DNA of 6,450 nt from Actinomycetes bacterium (GTDB lineage Bacteria > Actinomycetota > Actinomycetes > Mycobacteriales > Micromonosporaceae). The notes below the pieces were generated by a model, which was not told the origin of the DNA, did not search any database, and saw only the letters and a program-made list of their open reading frames with translations. The stretch spans positions 1 to 6,450 of the forward strand of contig JAEYGD010000430.1 in assembly GCA_023402505.1 (NCBI GenBank). The letters run 5' to 3'. Position numbers and translations under genes: made by a program. Numbering within the stretch: the stretch's first letter is position 1; the number at the start of each line of letters is the position of its first letter. Positions 1 to 5,639 of the stretch are shown one piece after another.

Positions 1-177
1 GCCGCCGACCATGGTCTCCCGCTGGACCTCGCCGGGCTGGTAGGGCTTCGCCTGCGCCGGTGGCGCGTGCAGGAGCGACGCGGCCAGGGTGAACACCGTG
101 AGGAGCGCGGACAACCGTGCCGGCCGCCCGATCAGCCGAACCTCACTACGTATAGATGGAGATCGATGAATTGACAC
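1..177 (-). CDS. N-terminus of a secreted protein, possibly an Rhs/YD-repeat-type partner (truncated by window edge)
   Basis: Only the first 59 codons are present; the frame is open to the left edge. The start is a GTG at 177-175, chosen because GGGAGG (184-189 on the minus strand) lies six bases upstream and the frame then encodes a clear signal peptide. That peptide has an Arg-rich n-region (R5, R10, R14, R18, R21), a hydrophobic core at about residues 22-36 (LSALLTVFTLAASLL) and an A-Q-A cleavage site at 41-43, giving a mature start KPYQPGEV. It lies 123 bases downstream of the large secreted LamG protein on the same strand, so it is probably the second gene of that operon. Actinobacterial DNRLRE/LamG genes are often followed by secreted Rhs/YD-repeat proteins whose mature N-terminus is Pro-rich, which is the basis for the tentative name. 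No Rhs repeat lies inside the window, so the function is unproven. Secretion is well supported. Confidence 0.75.
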   Translation of the reverse strand, partial: MSIHRSPSIRSEVRLIGRPARLSALLTVFTLAASLLHAPPAQAKPYQPGEVQRETMVGG

Positions 178-183
178 TGTGGT

Positions 184-189
184 CCTCCC
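184..189 (-). promoter_or_regulatory. Shine-Dalgarno sequence deciding the GTG start at 177
   Basis: The minus strand reads GGGAGG, then six bases (ACCACA), then GTG. It is the strongest ribosome-binding site in the left arm. It decides the start of the truncated secreted gene over a nearby out-of-frame GTG, which meets a stop after four codons. Confidence 0.8.
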
Positions 190-262
190 GCTGACGTGAC
201 GGTGAGCTCCGGACGGAGAGGGACGCCTGCACCGCGAGAGAGCGAGCTCCCGCGGCGGGACG

Positions 263-293
263 GCCGGCCGGGGCGGTGCGAGCCCCGGCCGGC
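263..293 (-). terminator. 12-bp perfect GC hairpin between the two secreted-protein genes
   Basis: The arms GCCGGCCGGGGC (263-274) and GCCCCGGCCGGC (282-293) pair perfectly over 12 bp around a 7-base loop. The hairpin starts about eight bases after the stop codon of the large secreted protein. It has no U-tract on the minus-strand transcript, so it is not a canonical intrinsic terminator; actinomycetes often use U-less hairpins. It may partly terminate the transcript, reducing expression of the next gene, or protect the upstream mRNA 3' end. The remaining 178-262 bases hold the next gene's ribosome-binding site and a weak 5-bp hairpin (248-260), and no gene. Confidence 0.45.
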
Positions 294-300
294 GATCCGG

Positions 301-3300
301 CTAGGGGATGCGGTTCAGGTCCGTGACGACGCCCTGGTAGACGCGGATCTCGTCGATCGAGCCCGACCAGTAGGCGAGCATGCCGGCCCGCCACTGCACC
401 CGACCGAGCATCATGGGCCCGTCCGCGTGCCACCGGTTCGGCACTCCGACCGAGCCCTGGCGGACCTTGTCGACGTGCAACGCCAGGGTCCCGGCCTGGG
501 CGTCGTACACACAGACCAGGTGCGTCCAGACGTTCTTGACCGCCGCCCCGGTGGACGCCACCGCCACGCCGGTGCCGGTGGTGCCGTCGACGTCCCCGTA
601 CGTGCAGTACCACCTGTCGTTGCTGGCCTCGTACTTGAGGTGGAAGGCGCTCTCGACCGCCCCACGCTGCGCCAGCACGGTCCGGTTGCCGGTGACGCCC
701 GTCGGCAGCTTGGCCCAGGCCGACACGGTGAACGACTGGTCGGTGTGCAGCACCGGACCCTGGGTCTCGGCGTACGCGTCCACCCCGTCGAGCAGCATGC
801 CGGTGCCCGTGTGCCCGGAGCCGCTCGGCGGAATCTCCGCCCCGCCGAAGAAGTCGAGGTCCCGGGCGTAGTTGGAGCCGTCGAAGCTCGGCCCGGGCCC
901 GACATCCTCCAGGTCCCAACGGGCGACCATGGTGCTGCCGCTGTTCGCGATGGTGTCGGTGAACCCGGCGGCCTCACTCGCCGTGAGAACCCGGTTCCAG
1001 ACCTGCACGTCGGTCAGGCTGCCGCAGAACAGGGCCGAACCGTTGCCGCCGATCCAGGTCGCCCCGTTGGCGTCCCACGTCGAGACCCCGGTCGCGGTGC
1101 CGGCCAGGACACCGTTGACGTAGAGCCGCAACTCGCGAGCGGTCGAGTCGTAGGTGCCCACGAGGTGCGTCCACACCCCCACCTTCGGCGCCCCCGCCGC
1201 CGAACTGACCCCGTGGTAGGTGGGCGCCCCGACATCGGCCGAGGTGACGGTGAACTTCCAGGTGTCGGCCGTCTTCAGGTACTCCAGCAGGAAGGCGTCG
1301 GTGTTCGTGCCCTGCTGGCTGATGATCTTCCGCTGGCTGTTCTTGTCGTCGAGCTTGACCCAGGCCGCCACGGAGAAGCTACGACTGCTGTCCGGGATGA
1401 CCGGGTTGCCGGTGCCCACGTAGTCGAAGAGCCCGTCGAAGCGCAGCGCGGTGTCGGCACCGGCGATCCGCCCCGCCCGGGCCTGCGGCGCGCCGAACAC
1501 CATGAGGGTGCGCCCGTTACCGGTGTCGTCGCGGATCGAGGTCGAGCCGCTCGGCTCGGTGAACTTCCACCGGGCCAGTGCCGGTGACGGCGGCGCCACC
1601 TGGAACTGGTGGATCCGGGTGGCGAACCGGCCGGCCTTGTCGACGGCCTGCACGTACAGCGTCTTCGCCCCACCGCTGGTCGGGGTCCACTGGACGGTGA
1701 CCGGTTCACCGGCGGCGGGAGCACCGACGGTGGTCGACGGCGGGTCGGAGAAGCCCCACTTGTAGGACACGACATCCGGCGACACGCTGCGGAAGGTGAA
1801 CGAGCCCGTCTGACCGACGGACCCGCACCCTCCGGCGGGACAGCCGACCGACCCGGCGTGGTACGTGTCGGAGGTGATCACCGGCGGTTCCGGGTTCGTC
1901 TGGTCCACCTCGAACTCGCACCAGCCGGTGTTACCGCCGGTGGCCTTCCCGTCCGAGGCTCGTGCCCGGAAGGCGTACGCGCCGTCGGAGATGCCGAGCG
2001 TCGCGCCGACGTAGCGCTCGCCGTGGCCGCCCCGGGTGCCGCTGCCGGGGTAGACGTACCAGGTCTTGCCGTCGTTCTCGGCGATCAGGTCGGGCTTGCC
2101 GTCCCCGGTGAGGTCCGGCATGGTGAGCGTCGAGTACGCGCTCCAGCTCCTGCCGACCTCGTACCGGACGGGAGTCCCGACGTAGGGGGCTCGTGTCCCG
2201 CTTCCCGGGTAGAGCCACAGGTATCCGGACGTGTCCTTGGCGATGAAGTCCGGTGCGCCGTCCCGGTCGTAGTCGACCGCTCCGGCGAAGGTGTAGCTGC
2301 CGAAGCCGGTGCCGATGGTCCTCCGGTCCGGCGGGTACATGAGCCCGCGACGGCTCTCTCCCGGGTAGAGCCACACCTCGCCCGTGGAGTCCTGCCGGGC
2401 GATCAGGTCCTGGTGGCCGTCCCGGTCCCAGTCGGCGGCGCCGGCGAAGGTGTGGCCCGTGAAGCTCTCCCAGAGCAGGACCCGTGCGGTGGTGCTCGGC
2501 ACCCGCTTGCTCTCACCCGGGTAGAGCCACAGCTCGCCCGTGGGGTCCTGCCGGGCGATCAGGTCAAGGTGGCCGTCCCGGTCCCAGTCGGCGACACCGG
2601 CGATCGTGTACGGCGTCCAGCCGCTGCCGATGGCGACCCGCGCGGTGAACGTCCGCCCCTTGCCCGGGTACAGGTAGAGGTAGCCGTTCGGGTCGCGGCC
2701 GAGCACGTCGACGACACCGTCGCGGTCCCAGTCGCCGGTGCCCACGAACTCGTCGCCCTTGTCGAGCACGCCGGCCGGCGGGGTGACGGCGGCAACCGTC
2801 CCCGAGGGCACGCTGGCCTGGGTACGGGGGTCGGACACCGGGCCGTAGGTGCCGTTGAGGCGGATCCGGGCCCACTCGAACGTGGCGGTCAACGAGTTGC
2901 CGTCGGCGTCGGAGACCGTGGCCCGCAGGGTCGGGGTCGCCGTGGAGGTGTACGGCCGGTTGGCCCCCACCGCGCAGGGCTTCCCGTCCACCGTCGGGTT
3001 CGTCGGCACGGCCGGCACGGTGTTCGTGGTGACGACCAGGCGGGCGGTGTCCGCGTCGTACTTCTTCCAGCCGCTGTGGCTGCTCTCGCTGGCGGCCTTC
3101 AGGCCGAGCGTCACGTAGGTCGTCGAGCCACCCGCGATGCCGCTGATCAGCGAGGTGATCGCGAACTCGGTGGGGACCCGGGACCCGTCGCACGACTCGT
3201 TCGAGACCGTCGCCGCGTTGGTGCCGGGCCAGTTGTCCGAGGTGTTGTTCCAGGTCGTGCTCGACGAGAGGGTCGTGTTGATGTGCTCCAGTTCGGTGGT

Positions 3301-4488
3301 GCTCTTGCTGCACTCCCAGGAGTAGAGCAGGTCCAGGGTGAACTGCGCCCCCAGCACCTGCTTGCCCCTGAAACCGGAGGTGGAGAACTGCCACATCGAC
3401 CGGTACGTGACCGGGTTCGAGGGATCCCAGTCGGAGTAACCGACCTTGGCGCACTCCCCGGTGTAGTTGCCCGGACAGTCCTCCTTGTCGTAGCTCCAGT
3501 AGGACTGTGAGGGGTAGTTCTTGTTGATCATCGTCCACGACGAGTACGCGATCGTGGGGTCGATGTAGACCGGGTAGACGGTCGACGGATCGTTCAACAG
3601 TGCCCGGTCCGGGCTCACCACCACCGCGCCGCCGTCCAGGTCGACCGGCATCCCGGCCACCCGGGCGCGGGCGGAGGGGCCCGCCACGCTGCTGTGGGAC
3701 CGCCCGGACGGGCCACGGTCCGGCTCCGTGCCGCGGGCCGCGCTGACGTCGCCGCTGGTGGAGTCCCACATCTTGGGGGCCGACGCACCGAACGCCGGGC
3801 TCCCCTGGCTGTCGACGGCGACCAGGTTGTCCGCGTCGTCCCGCCACGTCAGGCCGCGCAGCGCCGTCCCGAACGCCACCTCGCGCAGGGCGGGGTTGGC
3901 GGCGGCGGCGCGGTCCTTGACGACCAGGACCTCGCTGAAGCCCGTCTTGGCGGCGGTCACCACCAGGTCGACGCCCGGGTACACCTCCGGGTACGTCGCC
4001 TGCGCACCGGCGACGACCGGCTTCGGCAGCCGTCCGCCGGGCCAGGAGAGGCTGACCTCGTCGCTGCCCCGTCCGGCCCGCACGAGTGGCCCGGTGCCTC
4101 CGCCGGAGACCGTCAACGCCAGCGCACCCGCGCGGGGCGAGAAGGTCCCGTCGGGGTTCGCCACCAGGGTGGGGTCGGGAGCGGTCCAGTTGCCGTCCGC
4201 GGTGCGGACCCGCTGCGGCTGGGCGTACTGCTCGACCAGGCCGGTGCCGTCCGGGTTGGCGAAGACCTGGACGGTCTCGGTACGCGCGGACAGGACCTCC
4301 ACCCGCTGGCCGCACCGGGCCGCCATCTCGATCGCCGCCGCGCGGTCCGCGACCGAGGTCACGCAGGCGGGCGCGGCGGACGCCGGGGACGACGGGACGA
4401 CGAGCGCCCCGACCAGCAGCGTTCCGACGCCGAGAACCCGCAGTGTCGGGCGTAACGCGCCCGGGCGCCGTGCCGGCGCATGTGTCAT
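301..4488 (-). CDS. Large secreted modular protein: DNRLRE, split Ig-like, FG-GAP/VCBS repeats and two LamG domains
   Basis: A 1395-residue exported protein with no recognised catalytic residues. Residues 1-38 form a signal peptide (Arg-rich start, core about 17-31, A-S-A cleavage site 36-38). Residues 40-300 match the N-terminal region common in actinobacterial DNRLRE and Rhs-associated proteins (ETVQVFANPDGT, YPEVYPGVDL, GFSEVLVVKDRAAAANPALR, STVYPVYIDP). A DNRLRE-type beta domain spans about 300-487, with C393/C433 a likely disulfide. An Ig-like domain begins near 490, is broken by five FG-GAP repeats (583-817) and resumes at about 834-862. A second Ig-like segment covers about 866-964. 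LamG domains span about 968-1174 (SFSVAAWVKL, WTHLVGTYD) and 1187-1389 (SFTVSAWAKL, WTHLVCVYD). The ATG has GGGGGA five bases upstream. A role as an extracellular adhesive or scaffold protein for the downstream gene is inferred; substrate and partner are unknown. Confidence 0.88.
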   Translation of the reverse strand: MTHAPARRPGALRPTLRVLGVGTLLVGALVVPSSPASAAPACVTSVADRAAAIEMAARCGQRVEVLSARTETVQVFANPDGTGLVEQYAQPQRVRTADGNWTAPDPTLVANPDGTFSPRAGALALTVSGGGTGPLVRAGRGSDEVSLSWPGGRLPKPVVAGAQATYPEVYPGVDLVVTAAKTGFSEVLVVKDRAAAANPALREVAFGTALRGLTWRDDADNLVAVDSQGSPAFGASAPKMWDSTSGDVSAARGTEPDRGPSGRSHSSVAGPSARARVAGMPVDLDGGAVVVSPDRALLNDPSTVYPVYIDPTIAYSSWTMINKNYPSQSYWSYDKEDCPGNYTGECAKVGYSDWDPSNPVTYRSMWQFSTSGFRGKQVLGAQFTLDLLYSWECSKSTTELEHINTTLSSSTTWNNTSDNWPGTNAATVSNESCDGSRVPTEFAITSLISGIAGGSTTYVTLGLKAASESSHSGWKKYDADTARLVVTTNTVPAVPTNPTVDGKPCAVGANRPYTSTATPTLRATVSDADGNSLTATFEWARIRLNGTYGPVSDPRTQASVPSGTVAAVTPPAGVLDKGDEFVGTGDWDRDGVVDVLGRDPNGYLYLYPGKGRTFTARVAIGSGWTPYTIAGVADWDRDGHLDLIARQDPTGELWLYPGESKRVPSTTARVLLWESFTGHTFAGAADWDRDGHQDLIARQDSTGEVWLYPGESRRGLMYPPDRRTIGTGFGSYTFAGAVDYDRDGAPDFIAKDTSGYLWLYPGSGTRAPYVGTPVRYEVGRSWSAYSTLTMPDLTGDGKPDLIAENDGKTWYVYPGSGTRGGHGERYVGATLGISDGAYAFRARASDGKATGGNTGWCEFEVDQTNPEPPVITSDTYHAGSVGCPAGGCGSVGQTGSFTFRSVSPDVVSYKWGFSDPPSTTVGAPAAGEPVTVQWTPTSGGAKTLYVQAVDKAGRFATRIHQFQVAPPSPALARWKFTEPSGSTSIRDDTGNGRTLMVFGAPQARAGRIAGADTALRFDGLFDYVGTGNPVIPDSSRSFSVAAWVKLDDKNSQRKIISQQGTNTDAFLLEYLKTADTWKFTVTSADVGAPTYHGVSSAAGAPKVGVWTHLVGTYDSTARELRLYVNGVLAGTATGVSTWDANGATWIGGNGSALFCGSLTDVQVWNRVLTASEAAGFTDTIANSGSTMVARWDLEDVGPGPSFDGSNYARDLDFFGGAEIPPSGSGHTGTGMLLDGVDAYAETQGPVLHTDQSFTVSAWAKLPTGVTGNRTVLAQRGAVESAFHLKYEASNDRWYCTYGDVDGTTGTGVAVASTGAAVKNVWTHLVCVYDAQAGTLALHVDKVRQGSVGVPNRWHADGPMMLGRVQWRAGMLAYWSGSIDEIRVYQGVVTDLNRIP
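2038..2742 (-). repeat. Five FG-GAP/VCBS repeats with integrin-like calcium loops
   Basis: Residues 583-817 of the LamG protein hold five units of about 48-53 residues. Each has an acidic loop followed about 20 residues later by a Y-P-G turn. The loops are DWDRDGVVD (586-594), DWDRDGHLD (634-642), DWDRDGHQD (686-694), DYDRDGAPD (739-747) and DLTGDGKPD (792-800). The turns are at 607, 656, 708, 760 and 813, usually within L-W-L-Y-P-G. The D-x-D-x-D-G-x-x-D pattern is the calcium-binding loop of FG-GAP/VCBS repeats, which form blades of a beta-propeller. Five visible blades is fewer than the seven of integrin-type propellers, so flanking sequence may supply the rest or the fold may be open. Confidence 0.85.
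2362..2592 (-). repeat. Near-identical DNA copies within FG-GAP units 2 and 3 (156-base period)
   Basis: Bases 2362-2436 and 2518-2592 align with an offset of exactly 156 bases (52 codons). By eye they differ at only four of 75 positions, all near the acidic loop and L-W-L-Y-P-G region. The other repeat units share the motif but are clearly more diverged, so units 2 and 3 look like a recent tandem duplication or are kept alike by gene conversion. Confidence 0.75.
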
Positions 4489-4573
4489 GACGATCCCCCG
4501 TTTTCGCCTGCCTTACTGACTTGCGCGTCAGCGTACGGAGGGTGATCTCGACGCGCTTACCCATTGAAATATT

Positions 4574-4602
4574 TGGATAACAAAGGCTGACTCGTCGCTC
4601 AA
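4574..4602 (-). promoter_or_regulatory. Candidate promoter of the secreted-protein operon
   Basis: On the minus strand TTGAGC (4602-4597) is followed after 17 bases by TATCCA (4579-4574), within the only AT-rich stretch upstream of the gene. The -35 box is a good match to the vegetative consensus. The -10 box has the TA start but lacks the final T. It would give a leader of roughly 80 bases before the ATG at 4488. This is a pattern match only. Confidence 0.35.
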
Positions 4603-4612
4603 TTCCGAGCGA
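4595..4612. promoter_or_regulatory. Inverted repeat TCGCTC-N6-GAGCGA, possible operator
   Basis: Perfect 6-base arms surround the spacer AATTCC. It covers the candidate -35 box (4597-4602) of the leftward operon, the right place for a repressor site. I do not recognise the regulator. The same bases could form a short hairpin, but at this distance from either gene a DNA-binding site is more likely. Confidence 0.4.
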
Positions 4613-4760
4613 GATCGCAGAGAGGTCGCGCAGGCGGCCAAAACGCAGGAAAATCAAGAAAGCATCGCCGACCCGACGTTCTGCCCACGGTTCGGCGCGG
4701 TCGCCCCCGAAAGCGGCCGCCCCCGGAAGAGAGACGAGGCCACTCGGGACGGGCCCGCGG

Positions 4761-4777
4761 TTCTGCCCCGCGCAGAA
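4761..4777. promoter_or_regulatory. Inverted repeat TTCTGC-N5-GCAGAA upstream of the phosphoesterase promoter
   Basis: Perfect 6-base arms flank the spacer CCCGC. It ends four bases before the candidate -35 box of the rightward gene. The half-site context GTTCTGCCC recurs about 82 bases upstream at 4678-4686. It does not match the actinobacterial LexA box or another operator I know. An activator or repressor site is possible. Confidence 0.35.
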
Positions 4778-4781
4778 TCGG

Positions 4782-4811
4782 TGGACACCCCGCTCCGACA
4801 ACCGGCACGGT
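4782..4811 (+). promoter_or_regulatory. Candidate leaderless promoter of the phosphoesterase gene
   Basis: TGGACA (4782-4787), an 18-base spacer and CACGGT (4806-4811) are followed by six bases and then the ATG at 4818. Transcription starting at the usual distance would begin at the A of that ATG, giving a leaderless mRNA. This agrees with the lack of a good Shine-Dalgarno sequence. The -10 box keeps only the A at position 2 and T at position 6, so the match is weak alone. The neighbouring TetR promoter has the same -10-to-start distance. Confidence 0.4.
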
Positions 4812-4817
4812 GACGTG

Positions 4818-5561
4818 ATGCTGGACCGGGTCGCCGTTCTCTCCGACATCCATGGTGTGCTTCCGGCGCTGGAGGCCGTCCTGGCCGAGCCCGACGTGGC
4901 CGCCGCCGACCTGCTCGTCGTCACCGGCGACATCGCGGCCGGACCGCAGCCGGTCGAGGTGCTGGACCGCCTCGCCGACCTCGGTGACCGGGTGTGCTGG
5001 GTCGGCGGCAACGCCGACCGCGAGCTGGTCGAGGCCCGGGCCGGCCGGCGGTCACCGATCGACGTCTCCAACTGGGCGGCGGCCCAACTCCGCGACGACC
5101 AGATCGCCCGGCTGGCCGAGCTGCCCCTGACCGTCACCCTGGAGATCGCCGGTCTCGGCCCGACCCTCTTCTGTCACGCCACGCCCCGCGACGACGAGGA
5201 GGTCGTCCTCGTCGACTCGCGGCTGGAGCGCTGGGCCGAGGTGTTCGCCGGGCTGCCCGCCGAGGTCCGCACGGTGGTCTGCGGGCACACCCACATGCCG
5301 TTCACCCGCCTGGTCGACCGCCGGCTGGTCGTCAACCCGGGCAGCGTCGGCATGCCGTACGGCGGGCCGGGCGCGTTCTGGGCGCTGCTCGGGCGGGGCG
5401 TGCAGCTGCGCCGCACCGAGTTCGACGTCGATGCCGCCTGTGCCCGGGTGGTCGCCGGGTCGAGCTATCCCGACGCCGCCGCCTGGGCCGACGAGTACGT
5501 CCGCTCCCAGCACAGCGACACGGAGGCGCTGACCGTCTTCGCCCCACGCGACGGCCGCTGA
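4818..5561 (+). CDS. Calcineurin-like metallophosphoesterase (YfcE/MJ0936 type)
   Basis: A 247-residue cytoplasmic protein with the full metal-binding set of the metallophosphoesterase superfamily. These are S-D10-I-H12-G, G37-D38-I (in TGDIAAGP), G64-N65-A-D67, H120 (FCHATPRDDEE) and G156-H-T-H159-M-P, followed by N173-P-G-S. The family binds two divalent metals and hydrolyses phosphate mono- or diesters; the order and the NPGSVGMP tail fit the YfcE/MJ0936 branch, usually called phosphodiesterases. The substrate cannot be read from sequence. At about 247 residues it is longer than YfcE-like enzymes (about 180), with extra sequence between the third and fourth motifs and after about 195. I chose ATG 4818 over an adjacent in-frame GTG (4815) because it sits at the predicted transcription start. 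It is divergent from the secreted-protein operon. A separate promoter follows it, so it may be monocistronic. Confidence 0.92.
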   Translation: MLDRVAVLSDIHGVLPALEAVLAEPDVAAADLLVVTGDIAAGPQPVEVLDRLADLGDRVCWVGGNADRELVEARAGRRSPIDVSNWAAAQLRDDQIARLAELPLTVTLEIAGLGPTLFCHATPRDDEEVVLVDSRLERWAEVFAGLPAEVRTVVCGHTHMPFTRLVDRRLVVNPGSVGMPYGGPGAFWALLGRGVQLRRTEFDVDAACARVVAGSSYPDAAAWADEYVRSQHSDTEALTVFAPRDGR

Positions 5562-5578
5562 GCAGGCCGGCGCCCTGC
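5562..5578 (+). terminator. Weak hairpin right after the phosphoesterase stop
   Basis: GCAGG and CCTGC can pair over 5 bp with a 7-base loop directly after the TGA at 5559-5561. There is no T-tract after it. The stem is short, so terminator activity is doubtful. It is listed because the 78-base gap before the TetR gene offers no better candidate. Confidence 0.2.
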
Positions 5579-5590
5579 CCTCGGGAGCCC

Positions 5591-5633
5591 AAAAAAAGTC
5601 AGGCTTGACTGTTTGTTTCTCGGGCGGCAGGCT
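5591..5633 (+). promoter_or_regulatory. TetR gene promoter with A-tract, apparently leaderless
   Basis: An A7 tract (5591-5597) precedes TTGACT (5605-5610). A 17-base spacer leads to CAGGCT (5628-5633), and the GTG start codon follows after six bases at 5640. The -35 box matches the consensus in five of six positions. The -10 has the A and final T of the actinobacterial pattern. The spacing puts the transcription start on the G of the GTG, so the mRNA would be leaderless. The A-tract may act like an UP element or bend the DNA. Confidence 0.6.
5597..5610. promoter_or_regulatory. Palindromic operator AGTCA-GGCT-TGACT over the TetR -35 box
   Basis: The 5-base arms are perfect, and one arm is largely the -35 hexamer TTGACT. 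Flanking AAA and GTTT extend the symmetry imperfectly. A dimeric TetR-family protein bound here would exclude RNA polymerase, so autorepression by the adjacent regulator is the simplest reading. GTCA-rich palindromes of this sort are common for TetR repressors of acyl-CoA and lipid catabolism genes, but the pairing with this regulator is inferred from position. Confidence 0.6.
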
Positions 5634-5639
5634 GAAGCC

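Larger units (their letters stand above)
4489..4817. other. Divergent intergenic region, 329 bases, no gene seen
   Basis: This separates the leftward secreted-protein operon from the rightward phosphoesterase gene. It has an AT-rich patch at about 4560-4585 that stands out from the GC-rich surroundings. A small inverted repeat CTGAC-N6-GTCAG (4516-4531) lies in the presumed 5' leader of the secreted-protein mRNA, and larger inverted repeats are at 4595-4612 and 4761-4777. The 9-base word GTTCTGCCC occurs twice (4678-4686 and 4760-4768). The one open frame crossing much of it (minus strand, 4599-4853) runs into the phosphoesterase gene antisense, resembles no protein I recognise and has no visible ribosome-binding site, so it is not called. 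Confidence 0.7.

Noticed and set aside
196..1587. Plus-strand open frame of 463 codons antisense to the LamG domains
   Set aside because: It mirrors the codon bias of the opposite strand. It resembles no family and conflicts with two well-supported LamG domains.
2038..2742. Periodic DNA repeats as a CRISPR array
   Set aside because: The repeats are in frame, diverged and encode FG-GAP protein units with a 48-53 residue period; there are no unique spacers between identical short repeats.
1609..3510. Plus-strand open frame of 633 codons antisense to the LamG gene
   Set aside because: It is wholly antisense to a gene with clear domains. The Val/Gly/Arg-rich product has no recognisable motif, and it has no start-site signal.
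4761..4777. Palindrome as a LexA/SOS box
   Set aside because: The actinobacterial LexA consensus is TCGAAC-N4-GTTCGA. TTCTGC-N5-GCAGAA differs in arms and spacing.
4599..4853. Possible small gene on the minus strand in the divergent region
   Set aside because: Its start lies inside the phosphoesterase coding region, there is no visible ribosome-binding site, and the 84-residue product is Arg/Pro-rich with no motif.
2564..5137. Long minus-strand open frame of 857 codons in another frame
   Set aside because: It overlaps the LamG gene out of frame, crosses the intergenic region and starts antisense inside the phosphoesterase gene. Its product is Arg/Gly/Pro-rich with no domain; it is a by-product of high GC.
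5591..5597. A7 tract read as the T-tract of a minus-strand terminator
   Set aside because: On the minus strand the T-run would come before, not after, any hairpin in 5562-5590, and no leftward gene ends here. An upstream promoter element for the TetR gene fits better.
5613..5639. Upstream TTG start for the TetR protein
   Set aside because: It would sit within the promoter spacer just after the palindrome and adds nine residues outside the conserved domain. GTG 5640 fits the promoter spacing.
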